From assembly GCA_050180895.1 (NCBI GenBank), contig JBFXDS010000013.1, forward strand, positions 1-64,000: a DNA stretch of 64,000 nucleotides. Reading direction: 5' to 3'. Positions 7,901-16,392 of this stretch are shown one piece after another. How positions within the stretch are numbered: the first letter of the stretch is position 1; each line of letters begins with the position of its first letter. The DNA comes from JBGPEQ01 sp050180895. Lineage in GTDB: Bacteria; Pseudomonadota; Alphaproteobacteria; Dongiales; Dongiaceae. Under the pieces are notes generated by a model, which searched no databases, was not told where the DNA came from, and worked only from the letters and a program-made list of their open reading frames with translations. The position numbers and the translations under genes were made by a program.

Positions 7901-8779
7901 TCACGCCGTGGACAGCAGCGCCTGCAGCCCCTCGCGGTAGGTGGGGTACTTCAGTTCCACCCCGAGCTCGCGCTTGATGCGATCGTTGCGGACACGCTTG
8001 TTGTCGTCGTAGAAGCTGCGCGCCATCTCCGAGAGCTCCGCCTGCTCGAAGGGCACCGCCGGCGGCGGCGCGACGCCGAGCAGCTCGGCGGCGTACTCAA
8101 CCACCTCCCAGGGCGGCGCCGGATCGTCGTCGCAGAGGTTGTAGACGGCGCCAGGGTTGGGTCGCGCCATCGAGGCACGCAGCACCTGCACGATGTCGTC
8201 GACATGGATGCGGCCGAAGACCTGGCCCGGCTTGACCACCCGCCTCGCCGTGCCGTCGCGCAAGGAATCGAGCACGCTGCGGCGCGGCCCATAGATGCCG
8301 GCGAGGCGAAAGATGTGGAGCGGGAAGTAGCCGAGACTGAGCAGCGCGTTCCAGCCGGACTCGGCGGCGACGCGCCGGCGTCCGCGCTCGCCCGCGGGCT
8401 TGAGCTCGCTGTCCTCGTCGACCCAGTCTCCGCCGCGGTCTCCATATACGCCGGACGTCGACATGTAGCCGAACCACCGCAGGCCCGGCAGCTGGGCAAG
8501 CTCGACTCCGCTGGCGTGCAGGACGGGATCGCCCTTGTCGTCCGGCGGAATCGAGTGCAGCACATGGGTAACGCCCACGAACGCCGCTTCGACATCCTCC
8601 AGCGGACGTCCGCGATCGAAGAGATGCGCCGCGATGCCGCGGGATCGCAGCCGCGCTTGCCGCTCCGGCGCGCGGCAGGTGCCGGAGATGCGCCATCCCT
8701 CCGCCTGCAACGTCCTGGCCAGCGCCCGGGCGCAGTAGCCGAGACCGAAGCAGAAGAGGTGTCCGGGGTTGGCGGTCAT
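7901..8779 (-). CDS. NAD(P)-dependent epimerase/reductase, SDR (YeeZ-like)
   Basis: 292 aa extended SDR-type Rossmann protein. The N-terminus FCFGLGYCARALA supplies the nucleotide-binding glycine motif (GxGYxA form). The active-site-like segment is STSGVYGDRGGDWV (Tyr of YGD), with RLAGIYGPRRS further on. These match the YeeZ/nucleoside-diphosphate-sugar epimerase-like group, whose substrate is not established. Convergent with the upstream hydrolase. Confidence 0.85.
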   Translation of the reverse strand: MTANPGHLFCFGLGYCARALARTLQAEGWRISGTCRAPERQARLRSRGIAAHLFDRGRPLEDVEAAFVGVTHVLHSIPPDDKGDPVLHASGVELAQLPGLRWFGYMSTSGVYGDRGGDWVDEDSELKPAGERGRRRVAAESGWNALLSLGYFPLHIFRLAGIYGPRRSVLDSLRDGTARRVVKPGQVFGRIHVDDIVQVLRASMARPNPGAVYNLCDDDPAPPWEVVEYAAELLGVAPPPAVPFEQAELSEMARSFYDDNKRVRNDRIKRELGVELKYPTYREGLQALLSTA

Positions 8780-8845
8780 GCGATGTCGCAGGGATTCGAT
8801 CGTGGCGCGAGAGCGGAGCAGTCATTATGATCGCTGACCGACGAC

Positions 8846-9628
8846 ATGGCCATGCCGATCATGAAGCTCTCTTCAGTCGCGTTGCTCTCGGCGCTCGCGC
8901 TGGCAATGACGGCGCCCGCCCCGCAGGCACAGGCGGACCAGTTCGATTTTGCCCGCCAGCAGGAGTACGAGGACTGCATGACGCTGGCGCGGCGCGTGCC
9001 GGCGGATGGCTATGAGAGCGCGCTTGCCTGGGAAAGCCAGGGCGGCGGCGATCCGGCCCGCCACTGCGCGGCCGTCGCCCTCATCGGCATGGGACACTAC
9101 CGGGATGCCGCGGAGAGGCTCGAATCGCTGGCCGCCGGCATGGTCGAGAAGCAGCCGCCTCTGGCGGCCGGCGCCTTCGCCCAGGCTGGTCAGGCATGGA
9201 CCATGGCGGGCGAGACGCGGCGCGCGCTGGACGCGGCGGCGGCTGGATTGAAACTGACGCCCGATGACGTCGACCTGCTGCTCGACCGCGCCATCGCCTA
9301 TGCGACATTGGGCGACTTCAGGGCGGCGGTCGCCGATCTCGACAGGGCGCAGACCCTGGCGCCGGAGCGCGCGGACGTGCTCGCCTACCGCGCGAGCGCC
9401 TGGCGCTTCCTCAAGGATCTGACGAAGGCGCGCGCCGATATCGACGCGGCGCTGTCGCTCGATCCCGAAAACGCCGAAGCGCTGCTGGAGCGCGGCAACA
9501 TCCGCCGCCTGTCGAGCGACCCGGCCGGCGCGCGGCAGGACTGGCTGCAGGTCGTCGCCCTCGCCGCGGGCACGCCTGCAGGCGATGCGGCCAAGGCCAA
9601 CCTGGAGAAGCTGGACGTCAAACCCTAG
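8846..9628 (+). CDS. Exported TPR-repeat protein
   Basis: 260 aa. A signal peptide (MKLSSVALLSALALAMTAPA...AQA, cleavage near residue 30) is followed by a domain with Cys44 and Cys73-type cysteines. Three or more TPR units follow (around 108-215, e.g. LLLDRAIAYATLGDFRAAVA and DVLAYRASAWRFLKDLTKAR). Probably a periplasmic scaffold protein; no partner is visible. Start by signal-peptide fit: the second Met (MKLSS) is equally possible. Confidence 0.85.
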   Translation: MAMPIMKLSSVALLSALALAMTAPAPQAQADQFDFARQQEYEDCMTLARRVPADGYESALAWESQGGGDPARHCAAVALIGMGHYRDAAERLESLAAGMVEKQPPLAAGAFAQAGQAWTMAGETRRALDAAAAGLKLTPDDVDLLLDRAIAYATLGDFRAAVADLDRAQTLAPERADVLAYRASAWRFLKDLTKARADIDAALSLDPENAEALLERGNIRRLSSDPAGARQDWLQVVALAAGTPAGDAAKANLEKLDVKP

Positions 9629-9657
9629 AGGCGAGGACACACCCGGCGGTGGCGCCG

Positions 9658-10326
9658 CTAGAAATCCAGATCCGTGTAGTGCGCCGGCGGCGCGACGCCG
9701 GGGAACTGGTCGGCCAGCAGCGGCCGAAAGCTCGGCCGGGATTTCACCCGCGCATACCAGTCCTTGGCCCCGGCGTGCCGCTCCCACGGCACGTCGCCGA
9801 TATAGTCGAGCGCGGAAAGGTGCGCAGCGGCCGTGATGTCCGCCAGCGACAATTCATCGCCGGCAAGCCAGCGGCGGCGATCGGCGAGCCAGGCGATGTA
9901 CTCCAGATGGTAGTGGATGTTGGAGTTGCCGGCGCGGATTGCCTGCGAATCCGGCCCGCCGTCTCCCTTGAGCCGGCGCAGGATCTTCTGATCGAGCAGA
10001 TTGGCCGTCACTTCGCGGTTGAACTTGGCGTCGAACCAGCCGACGAGGCGACGCACTTCGGCGCGCGCCGCCGGCGTCGCCCCCAGGAAGCCCGGCGTCG
10101 GGTGGATCTCCTCGATATACTCGGCGATGGCCGTGGAATCGACGACGGTCGTGCCGTCGGCTTCCACCAGGACGGGGGTCTCGCCGGCATGGTTGAGGGC
10201 GAGGAAGGCGTCGCGCCGCTCCCAGGCGTTTTCGGCCTGCAGCTCGAAGTCGAGACCTTTTTCCTTGAGCAGGATGCGCAGCTTGCGGGAGGCCGGCTGC
10301 AGGCAGAAATGGTACAGGCGACGCAT
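9658..10326 (-). CDS. Glutathione S-transferase family protein
   Basis: 222 aa. N-terminal thioredoxin-fold domain (RLYHFCLQPASRKLRILLKE; cis-Pro in NHAGETPVLV; DSTAIAEYIEE glutathione-binding segment) and an all-helical C-terminal domain with WLAGDELSLADITAAAHLSA. Cytosolic glutathione-dependent transferase or reductase of unknown substrate. Confidence 0.93.
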   Translation of the reverse strand: MRRLYHFCLQPASRKLRILLKEKGLDFELQAENAWERRDAFLALNHAGETPVLVEADGTTVVDSTAIAEYIEEIHPTPGFLGATPAARAEVRRLVGWFDAKFNREVTANLLDQKILRRLKGDGGPDSQAIRAGNSNIHYHLEYIAWLADRRRWLAGDELSLADITAAAHLSALDYIGDVPWERHAGAKDWYARVKSRPSFRPLLADQFPGVAPPAHYTDLDF

Positions 10327-10503
10327 GGGCCGGCAGTCTACTCAAAGCCCGTCCGGGTGAAACCACTTTTCGCGATCCGCCGCTTGTGCCGCGCCGGATT
10401 GCTCGCGCCGAACGTCCGGCTGCGCTATCATGACAGCCGCAGGTCCAAACTCCGCCTTCGGCTTCCGGGGCGCATCGCCGCTCGCTGATCCGGTCGAGGG
10501 TTC

Positions 10504-12972
10504 ATGACGTCGATTGCTGACAACCGGCCGGAGAGGCCTTCCGCGCCCCCAGGACGATTCGTTCTGGAGAGACTGTTGAGTTCCCCGGTGCGTGCCGGGA
10601 TCGGCATTGCCGCAACCGCGGCGGCCTACTATCTCGGCGCGCGTCTCGGCTTTGCCATGCGATTCCCGGAATCGCCACATTCCATCCTGTGGCCGCCGAA
10701 CGCGATCCTGCTGGCCGCCCTGCTGCTGGTGCCGCCGCGACTTTGGTGGCTGCACATCCTGGCCGTGCTTCCCGTCCACATCGCCATCGCCCTGCCGGGC
10801 GGGCTGTCCTGGCCGACATTGCTGGGCCTCTACGCCACGAACGTCTTGCAGGCCGCGCTCGGGGCGGCGCTGATAGGCCACCTTTCCCGACGCCATGCCG
10901 CTTCCGGCTCGCATGCCGAGGTCATCATCTTCGTCGTCTGCGGCGTCTTCGTCTCACCATTCCTGTTGTCCTTCGCCGATGCGGCGGTGGCGATCGCGAC
11001 CCAATGGTCCAACAATCAGTACTGGCGCGCCTGGAACCTGCGCTTCCTGTCGAATGCCGCTTCCGTCGTGATCTTCGTGCCGCCGATTCTGGCGGCAGCC
11101 GAAGCTCTGCGGGCCTGGCGGAGACCATCGTCATGGCGGCTGATGGAGGCATTCCTGCTCGCGCTCTGTTTCGTCCTCCTCGGCGTCATCGTGGTGGGCC
11201 AGGGGCTGGTGCTGGCCGACTCGCTTCCGCTGCTGAGTTTCCTGCCGCTGCTGTTGTGGGCCGCGATGCGCTTCGGCTATGGCGGGGCAAGCTGGGCTCT
11301 GCTGGGATTCGTCGTCGTCGCCATGGGAAGCGTCGCGAACTGGACCACCGCAATCGGCAGCCAGGACGGGATCCTGATGCTGCAGGCCGTTTTTCTGCTG
11401 GTCTCGATTCCCGTCCTCTACCTTGCCGCGCTTCACGGCGACATGCGGCAGTACATGCAGGCGCTGGACACGACGACCGAACGCTACAGCATGGCGACGA
11501 GGGCCGGGTCGGTCGGCGTCTGGGACTGGAATCCCCGCACCGGCGACCTGTTCATTCACCCGGAGCTGAAGCGGATCCTCGGATACGAGGACCATCAAAT
11601 CGCGAACAAGGTCGAGGCCTGGATGCAGCTCTATCATCCCGCGGACGGCGACCGGGTCCTGAAGCTTGCCCGCGCCTATCTCCGCGGGGAGGTGCCGGCG
11701 TTCGAGGATGAGCACCGCATGCGGCACAAGGACGGAAGCACGCGATGGTTCCTGTCGCGCGGCGCCCGGGTGCGCCAGGCTCCCGGCGAACCCGTTCGCG
11801 TGGTCGGAACCTGCATCGACATCACCCAGCGCAAGAAGATCGCAGAGGAGCTGCACAGCCTGGAGATCTTGTGGAGCGCCGTCTTGGCATCCTTGAGCGA
11901 GCACATCGCCATCATCGACCGCACCGGCGTCGTTGTCGCCGTCAACGACGCCTGGAAACGCTTCGGCCGCGAGAATCCGGGCGGGATATTCGCGCGGGTT
12001 CCGGTCGGCGCGGACTATCTCGGCGCATGCCGGCTGGCCGGTGGCGAAGCGGCCCGGGCCGCAACCGGAATCGCCGCGGTCCTGGACCGATCGCAAGCGG
12101 AATTCGGCATGGAGTACAGTCACCAGGGTCCCGCGGGCACGCAATGGTTCGAGATGGCGGCCGTTCCCCTCCGACGCTCCGACGGCGGCGCCGTCGTGTC
12201 GCACAGCGATGTCACGCGGCGCAAGCAGGCCGAAGCCGATGCGGAGGAGCAGCGCCAGGAACTGGCCCACCTGACGCGCGTCGGCATCCTCGGCCAGCTG
12301 TCCGGGGCGATCGCCCACGAGTTGAATCAGCCGCTGACGGCGATTCTCAGCAATGCCCAGGCCGTTCAGCGCTTTCTCGATCGGGAACCGCTGAACAGGA
12401 CCGAGCTGCAGGCCGCTCTCGGCGACATCGTCGAATCGGACCAGCGCGCCGCCGACGTCATCCGGCGCCTGCGCGCGCTCCTGATGAAGGGCAAGGCGAA
12501 GTACGGACCACTCGACCTCAGCCGGGCGGCCGACGACGTGATCGAGCTCGTCCACAGCGATCTGATCGCCCGCAACGTGACGGTGACATGCGAGCTTGCG
12601 CCGGGGCTCCCGCCGGTGCGCGGCGACCGCGTGCAGATCCAGCAGGTCCTGCTGAATCTGATCATGAACGCCTGCGAGGCGATGGAGGGGACCGGACGAT
12701 CGGACCGCACCCTGAAGATCAGCAGCGGATTCGGCGACAAGCAGACCGTTCAGATCTGCGTCTCCGACAACGGGAGCGGCATTCCTGCGGACATCCAAGC
12801 GCACCTCTTCGAGCCCTTCGTCACCAGCAAGCCGCAGGGGCTGGGCCTCGGCCTGTCCATCTGCCGCTCGATCGTCGCCGCCCATGGGGGCGACCTGCGC
12901 GCCGTCGACAACCCGGTCGGCGGCACGAGCTTCTTCGTCGCGCTGCCGATCGACGCCGAAAGTCAGGCCTGA
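10504..12972 (+). CDS. MASE1-PAS-PAS sensor histidine kinase
   Basis: 822 aa inner-membrane sensor. About eight transmembrane segments (residues 30-315) form a MASE1-type sensing domain (LGARLGFAMRFP ... SILWPPNA motif). A PAS/PAC domain follows (about 325-440, GSVGVWDWNPRTGDLFIHPE), then a second PAS (about 445-575), a HisKA domain with phospho-acceptor His605 in GAIAHELNQPLTAILSNAQA, and a HATPase domain with N-box NLIMNACEAME and G2 box GLGLGLSICRSI. No receiver domain or response regulator gene is adjacent. Instead an ECF sigma factor follows, so the output partner is unknown. Confidence 0.92.
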   Translation: MTSIADNRPERPSAPPGRFVLERLLSSPVRAGIGIAATAAAYYLGARLGFAMRFPESPHSILWPPNAILLAALLLVPPRLWWLHILAVLPVHIAIALPGGLSWPTLLGLYATNVLQAALGAALIGHLSRRHAASGSHAEVIIFVVCGVFVSPFLLSFADAAVAIATQWSNNQYWRAWNLRFLSNAASVVIFVPPILAAAEALRAWRRPSSWRLMEAFLLALCFVLLGVIVVGQGLVLADSLPLLSFLPLLLWAAMRFGYGGASWALLGFVVVAMGSVANWTTAIGSQDGILMLQAVFLLVSIPVLYLAALHGDMRQYMQALDTTTERYSMATRAGSVGVWDWNPRTGDLFIHPELKRILGYEDHQIANKVEAWMQLYHPADGDRVLKLARAYLRGEVPAFEDEHRMRHKDGSTRWFLSRGARVRQAPGEPVRVVGTCIDITQRKKIAEELHSLEILWSAVLASLSEHIAIIDRTGVVVAVNDAWKRFGRENPGGIFARVPVGADYLGACRLAGGEAARAATGIAAVLDRSQAEFGMEYSHQGPAGTQWFEMAAVPLRRSDGGAVVSHSDVTRRKQAEADAEEQRQELAHLTRVGILGQLSGAIAHELNQPLTAILSNAQAVQRFLDREPLNRTELQAALGDIVESDQRAADVIRRLRALLMKGKAKYGPLDLSRAADDVIELVHSDLIARNVTVTCELAPGLPPVRGDRVQIQQVLLNLIMNACEAMEGTGRSDRTLKISSGFGDKQTVQICVSDNGSGIPADIQAHLFEPFVTSKPQGLGLGLSICRSIVAAHGGDLRAVDNPVGGTSFFVALPIDAESQA

Positions 12973-13074
12973 CCGATTCGTCCTGCGCCCCGCTTGACAG
13001 CGACGCAGGCTCTCCTGTTCGATGCCGCCTGGCAGTCGCGGGCCAGACGTTCAGCAATCGGCAAGGGGGAATCC

Positions 13075-13614
13075 TTGGCGCCAAGCCGGGAGGCATTGCT
13101 GCAGGCCTGCGCGGGCGGCGACCCGGTTGCGCTGCAGAGCCTCTATGCGGCAACGGCACCGCAACTATTCGGCCTCGCGCTCGGTATTCTCCGCAGTCGC
13201 GATCTGGCCGAGGACATCGTGCAGGATTCGTTCGTCCTGGTCTGGCGCCATGCCCGCAGCTTCGATCCCGGCCGCGGCACGGCCATGGCGTGGCTGGCGC
13301 GGATCGTCCGCAACCAGTGCTTCGACCTGCTGCGCCGCCGCGGACGCGAATCGCCGCTGGACGAGAGGTTCCTGCACAGCCGGCCGGACCCGGCGCCCGG
13401 CCCGGCCGAACTGACGGCACTCAGCCGCGACGCCCGGCGGCTCCGGGGCTGCCTCGAGGAACTCGAGGAGAGCCCCCGCCGGAGCCTGATGCTGGCCTAT
13501 TATGAAGGCATGACATTCGAGCAGGTCGCGGGGCGGCTGGGGGCGCCGCTCGGCACGGTGAAGAGCTGGATCCGGCGCAGCCTCATCCGGCTCAAGGGCT
13601 GCATGGAGCGATGA
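13075..13614 (+). CDS. ECF-type RNA polymerase sigma factor
   Basis: 179 aa with sigma region 2 (LYAATAPQLFGLALGILRSR, AEDIVQDSFVLVW) and region 4 (LMLAYYEGMTFEQVAGRLGAPLGTVKSWIRRSLIRLK). The frame opens earlier at a TTG (12994). I prefer the in-frame TTG at 13075 because AAGGGGG lies 6 bases before it, and the resulting length is usual for ECF factors. Overlaps its anti-sigma gene by 4 bp (ATGA). Likely controls genes for the downstream exported proteins. Confidence 0.9.
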   Translation: MAPSREALLQACAGGDPVALQSLYAATAPQLFGLALGILRSRDLAEDIVQDSFVLVWRHARSFDPGRGTAMAWLARIVRNQCFDLLRRRGRESPLDERFLHSRPDPAPGPAELTALSRDARRLRGCLEELEESPRRSLMLAYYEGMTFEQVAGRLGAPLGTVKSWIRRSLIRLKGCMER

Positions 13615-14312
13615 ACTACGGCGATCCCGAGCTGCGCGACCGACTGGCGGCGGAGTACGCGCTGGGCACGCTGCGCGGCCCGGCCCGGCGGCGCTTCGAG
13701 CGCCTCCTGGCCGGCGATCCGGGGCTGCGCGACCTGGTGCAGGCGTGGGAGATGCGGGTCAACCTGCTGGCCGAATCGGCGCCGGCGGTGCCGCCGCCGG
13801 ACGATCTGTGGCAGCGAATTTCGCAGCGGATCGGCCCGGCGCCGGAACGCCGCAGCCTGCTCGACCGGCTGTGGGAGAGCCTCGGCTTCTGGCGGGGCGT
13901 CAGTCTGGCGGCGGCTGCGGCGGCCGCGGCGCTGGCTCTGTACATCGCTCTGGCGCCGACGCCCGTGCCGCCGGGTCCGACCTATATCGCGGTGCTGATC
14001 GACGCCGACAGGACGCCGATCCTGCTGGCCAGGTTCGACGCCGAGACCCGCCGGCTGAGCGTCCGCCGGCTGCAGCCGGCACCCGCCGATCCCGCCCATG
14101 CGCACGAGCTCTGGCTGGTCGCCGGCGGCGCCGGGCCTCGCTCGCTCGGCTTGCTCGGCAGCGACGAAACGGTGGTCGACCTGCCGCCGGACCAGGCGGC
14201 GGCGCTGGCGAACGCGGTGCTGGCGATCAGCCTCGAGCCGCCCGGCGGTTCGCCGACCGGCACGCCCACCGAGGTCATGTTTACCGGCGCGGTGGTCCCC
14301 GCCGATCTCTGA
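13611..14312 (+). CDS. Anti-sigma factor, RskA-like
   Basis: 233 aa. The cytosolic N-terminal segment (about 1-95, AAEYALGTLRGPARRRFERL) binds the sigma factor. One transmembrane helix (about 100-120) leads to a periplasmic RskA C-terminal-type domain (HELWLVAGGAGPRSLGLLG). No zinc-binding HxxxCxxC is seen, consistent with the RskA class. Translationally coupled to the sigma gene through ATGA overlap. Confidence 0.9.
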   Translation: MNYGDPELRDRLAAEYALGTLRGPARRRFERLLAGDPGLRDLVQAWEMRVNLLAESAPAVPPPDDLWQRISQRIGPAPERRSLLDRLWESLGFWRGVSLAAAAAAAALALYIALAPTPVPPGPTYIAVLIDADRTPILLARFDAETRRLSVRRLQPAPADPAHAHELWLVAGGAGPRSLGLLGSDETVVDLPPDQAAALANAVLAISLEPPGGSPTGTPTEVMFTGAVVPADL

Positions 14313-14501
14313 CCTGCCGGAACTCTCGCCGGCCTGCTGCATCCATATCGCCGACCGCCGCGTAGAAGCCGCACCAGGGCGACGCGGCATCCCGCTCGAA
14401 CACCAAGGGCGCATCGCGTTCGGCCTGGCCTGGCCGGCAATCCGCCGGACCGCAGCTTCTGCGTCGCGGGCTCCGCGCCCGACATCGAGAGGAGAGTCGT
14501 C

Positions 14502-15170
14502 ATGTCCGTATCGCGTCTTCCCGTCCTGGCCCTGGCCGTATCGGTCGCCGCGCTGTCCGGCACCGCCTATGCCGACGGCATCAGCCCGTCGCCCGTCGCA
14601 ATGCAGATGGCGGAGACGCCGTCGGCAGATACGCCGGCCGCCGACCTGCGCTCGGCGCTCGATCAGCTGCTCGGCGAGCATGTGCAGCTGGCGGCCGATG
14701 CCACCAACGCGGCGCTGCACGGCCGCGACCGCGAGTTCAAGGCGGTGGCCGGCGCGCTCGACGCCAACTCGGTCGATATCGCCAACGCCATCGGCTCGAT
14801 CTACGGCCAGGACGCGGGCGAGGCCTTCCTCGGCCTGTGGCGCTCGCACATCGCCATGGTCGTCGACTACACGGTCGGCATGGCCTCGAACGACAAGGCG
14901 AAGCAGGACAAGGCCGTCGGCGACCTGATGCAGTACACCAAGGATTTCGGCGCGTTCCTGAACTCCGCCAATCCGAACCTGCCGCAGGACGCGGTCGCCG
15001 ATCTGGTGAAGCATCACGCGGTGACGCTGAAGGCCGTGATCGACGCCCAGGCCAAGGGCGACCAGACCCGGGCCTACACGGAGCTGCGCACCGCCTACAA
15101 CCACATGGCGGCCATCGCCGAGGCGCTGGCGCAGGGCATCGTCATGCAGTTCCCCAAGAAGTTCGGCTGA
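14502..15170 (+). CDS. Exported helical protein, function unknown
   Basis: 222 aa. Signal peptide MSVSRLPVLALAVSVAALSGTAYA cleaved about residue 24. The mature protein is almost entirely helical, with two related blocks (LDQLLGEHVQLAADATNAAL ... and LVKHHAVTLKAVIDAQAKGD) suggesting an internal duplication; His residues occur in HVQLA, HIAMV and KHHAVTLK. Good AGGAG site before the ATG. It lies between the ECF/anti-sigma pair and a cupredoxin, so a role in a metal- or redox-linked envelope response is inferred. No family recognised. Confidence 0.8.
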   Translation: MSVSRLPVLALAVSVAALSGTAYADGISPSPVAMQMAETPSADTPAADLRSALDQLLGEHVQLAADATNAALHGRDREFKAVAGALDANSVDIANAIGSIYGQDAGEAFLGLWRSHIAMVVDYTVGMASNDKAKQDKAVGDLMQYTKDFGAFLNSANPNLPQDAVADLVKHHAVTLKAVIDAQAKGDQTRAYTELRTAYNHMAAIAEALAQGIVMQFPKKFG

Positions 15171-15242
15171 TTCGACCTCGCGGCGGCCATGGCGAAGGGC
15201 CGTGGCCGCCGCCGACCCGACGCGGAGGACAGAGGACCGACC

Positions 15243-15650
15243 ATGTCACACATCATGCTCTTCGGCCTGACGATGCTCGGCCTGGCGCTCGCCGGACTGG
15301 CCGCGGAGGCCGGCGCCTGCGAAATGCCGCACGCGGACCATGTCGCGGCCCCGGTGCACGTTGCCGCCGCTACGGCTGCCACGGAAACCGCGGCGATCAA
15401 GACCTTCCAGTTCCGGCCGAAGGCGATCGAGATCCCGGCCGGCACCACCGTCACCTGGATCAACGAAGACAATATCGATCACACGGTGACCAGCGGAACA
15501 CCCGAGGCGCCGGGCCCAGACTTCGATTCCGGCGCCTTCGGCAAGGGCCAGAGCTTCAGCGCCACATTCGATCGGCCCGGCGAGTACACATACTTCTGTG
15601 CCAAGCACAAATCTATGCGCGGCACCGTCAAGGTCCTGCCGGCCGAATAG
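15243..15650 (+). CDS. Exported cupredoxin (plastocyanin-like)
   Basis: 135 aa. The start at 15243 gives MSHIMLFGLTMLGLALAGLA as signal peptide; an upstream in-frame start would prepend a hydrophilic tail. The mature domain is a single cupredoxin with all four type 1 copper ligands: His80 (NIDHTV), Cys119, His122 and Met125 (YFCAKHKSM). Probable periplasmic electron carrier or copper-binding protein. Cys26, His30 and His33 in the N-terminal linker could bind extra metal. Last gene of the ECF cluster. Confidence 0.92.
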   Translation: MSHIMLFGLTMLGLALAGLAAEAGACEMPHADHVAAPVHVAAATAATETAAIKTFQFRPKAIEIPAGTTVTWINEDNIDHTVTSGTPEAPGPDFDSGAFGKGQSFSATFDRPGEYTYFCAKHKSMRGTVKVLPAE

Positions 15651-15797
15651 GTTGGCCGCGCAGGCGCAGGCCCCGCTTCGTGTCCGACAGGTTCCCATCC
15701 GACACGATGGCCTGCCGCCCTCCGTAGACCGGTCACCACACTCTGCACGACCGGTCGCGGACCCGGTCCTCTGTCCCCTCCGAGGACCAGAGGGCGT

Positions 15798-15849
15798 CCA
15801 CCGGCGCCGACGCGAAGTCCCGCGACACCTTCGCGTCGTCCGCCGGTGG
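15798..15849. terminator. Long two-part inverted repeat between convergent genes
   Basis: Outer arms 15798-15806 and 15841-15849 (9 bp, CCACCGGCG/CGCCGGTGG) and inner arms 15809-15817 and 15829-15837 (9 bp, GACGCGAAG/CTTCGCGTC) pair perfectly around an 11-base loop, with a 2/3-base internal bulge. It lies between the convergent cupredoxin and TIMP-like genes. There is no T-tract on either side, so a bidirectional terminator is possible but not shown. Confidence 0.5.
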
Positions 15850-15898
15850 ATTGCTCGAATCGCCGACCCGGAGCGGCAACCGACTCCGGCGCGGTCCG

Positions 15899-16342
15899 TC
15901 ACTTCGTCGACGGCAGCGCGTCGAGCGCGCGCACATCCTCATCGGCGATAGAGATATCCTTGGTGCCGTCGCAGAAGCCGGTCCTGCGCTCCAACCAACC
16001 CACGGCATAGACGAGATAAGTCCCGCCCTCGCGGAACGGATAGCCGCAGGCCTCCCCGGTCAGCGGCGCGCGGATGAGTTCGCTGCCGCTGGGCACACCT
16101 TTCCAGCGCCGCGTCACGGCGAAGCGGATGAGCCAGTCGCCGGACGACGACAGCCCCAGCCGCTGCGACAAGGACCGGTCGATGCTGATGACCGTGCCGA
16201 CGAATACGACGGAAGCGCGCTCATAGGCCACTTCCGGGCTCGGCTCGGCACAGGTGCAGGCCGACGCCGGCCGCAATCCCGCTAAGACCGCCAGAGCGAA
16301 TCCGGCGGCTCGCCAAGAACAAGTGAGCGAATTCATCGGCAT
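15899..16342 (-). CDS. Secreted TIMP/NTR-like protein
   Basis: 147 aa. The start MPMNSLTCSW gives a signal peptide cleaved after ASA (residue 28), leaving a mature N-terminus CTCAEPSPEVAY. This Cys-x-Cys beginning followed by a beta-strand (ASVVFVGTVISI) is the hallmark of tissue-inhibitor-of-metalloproteinase/netrin-like domains, in which the N-terminal Cys can chelate a metal. Further Cys at ACGYP and GFCDG could form disulfides, and GGTYLVYAVG is a typical strand. Role in bacteria not established. An upstream Met exists in frame but would spoil the signal peptide. Confidence 0.75.
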   Translation of the reverse strand: MPMNSLTCSWRAAGFALAVLAGLRPASACTCAEPSPEVAYERASVVFVGTVISIDRSLSQRLGLSSSGDWLIRFAVTRRWKGVPSGSELIRAPLTGEACGYPFREGGTYLVYAVGWLERRTGFCDGTKDISIADEDVRALDALPSTK

Positions 16343-16392
16343 CTTGCTCGAGCCGGTTTCTCCTGAGCATATCATAGTCGAAGGGAGGTCGC

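Noticed and set aside
13500..15104. 534-codon minus-strand frame across the anti-sigma and exported-protein genes
   Set aside because: Opposes three well-supported genes and is rich in His/Arg/Gly from high-GC antisense reading.
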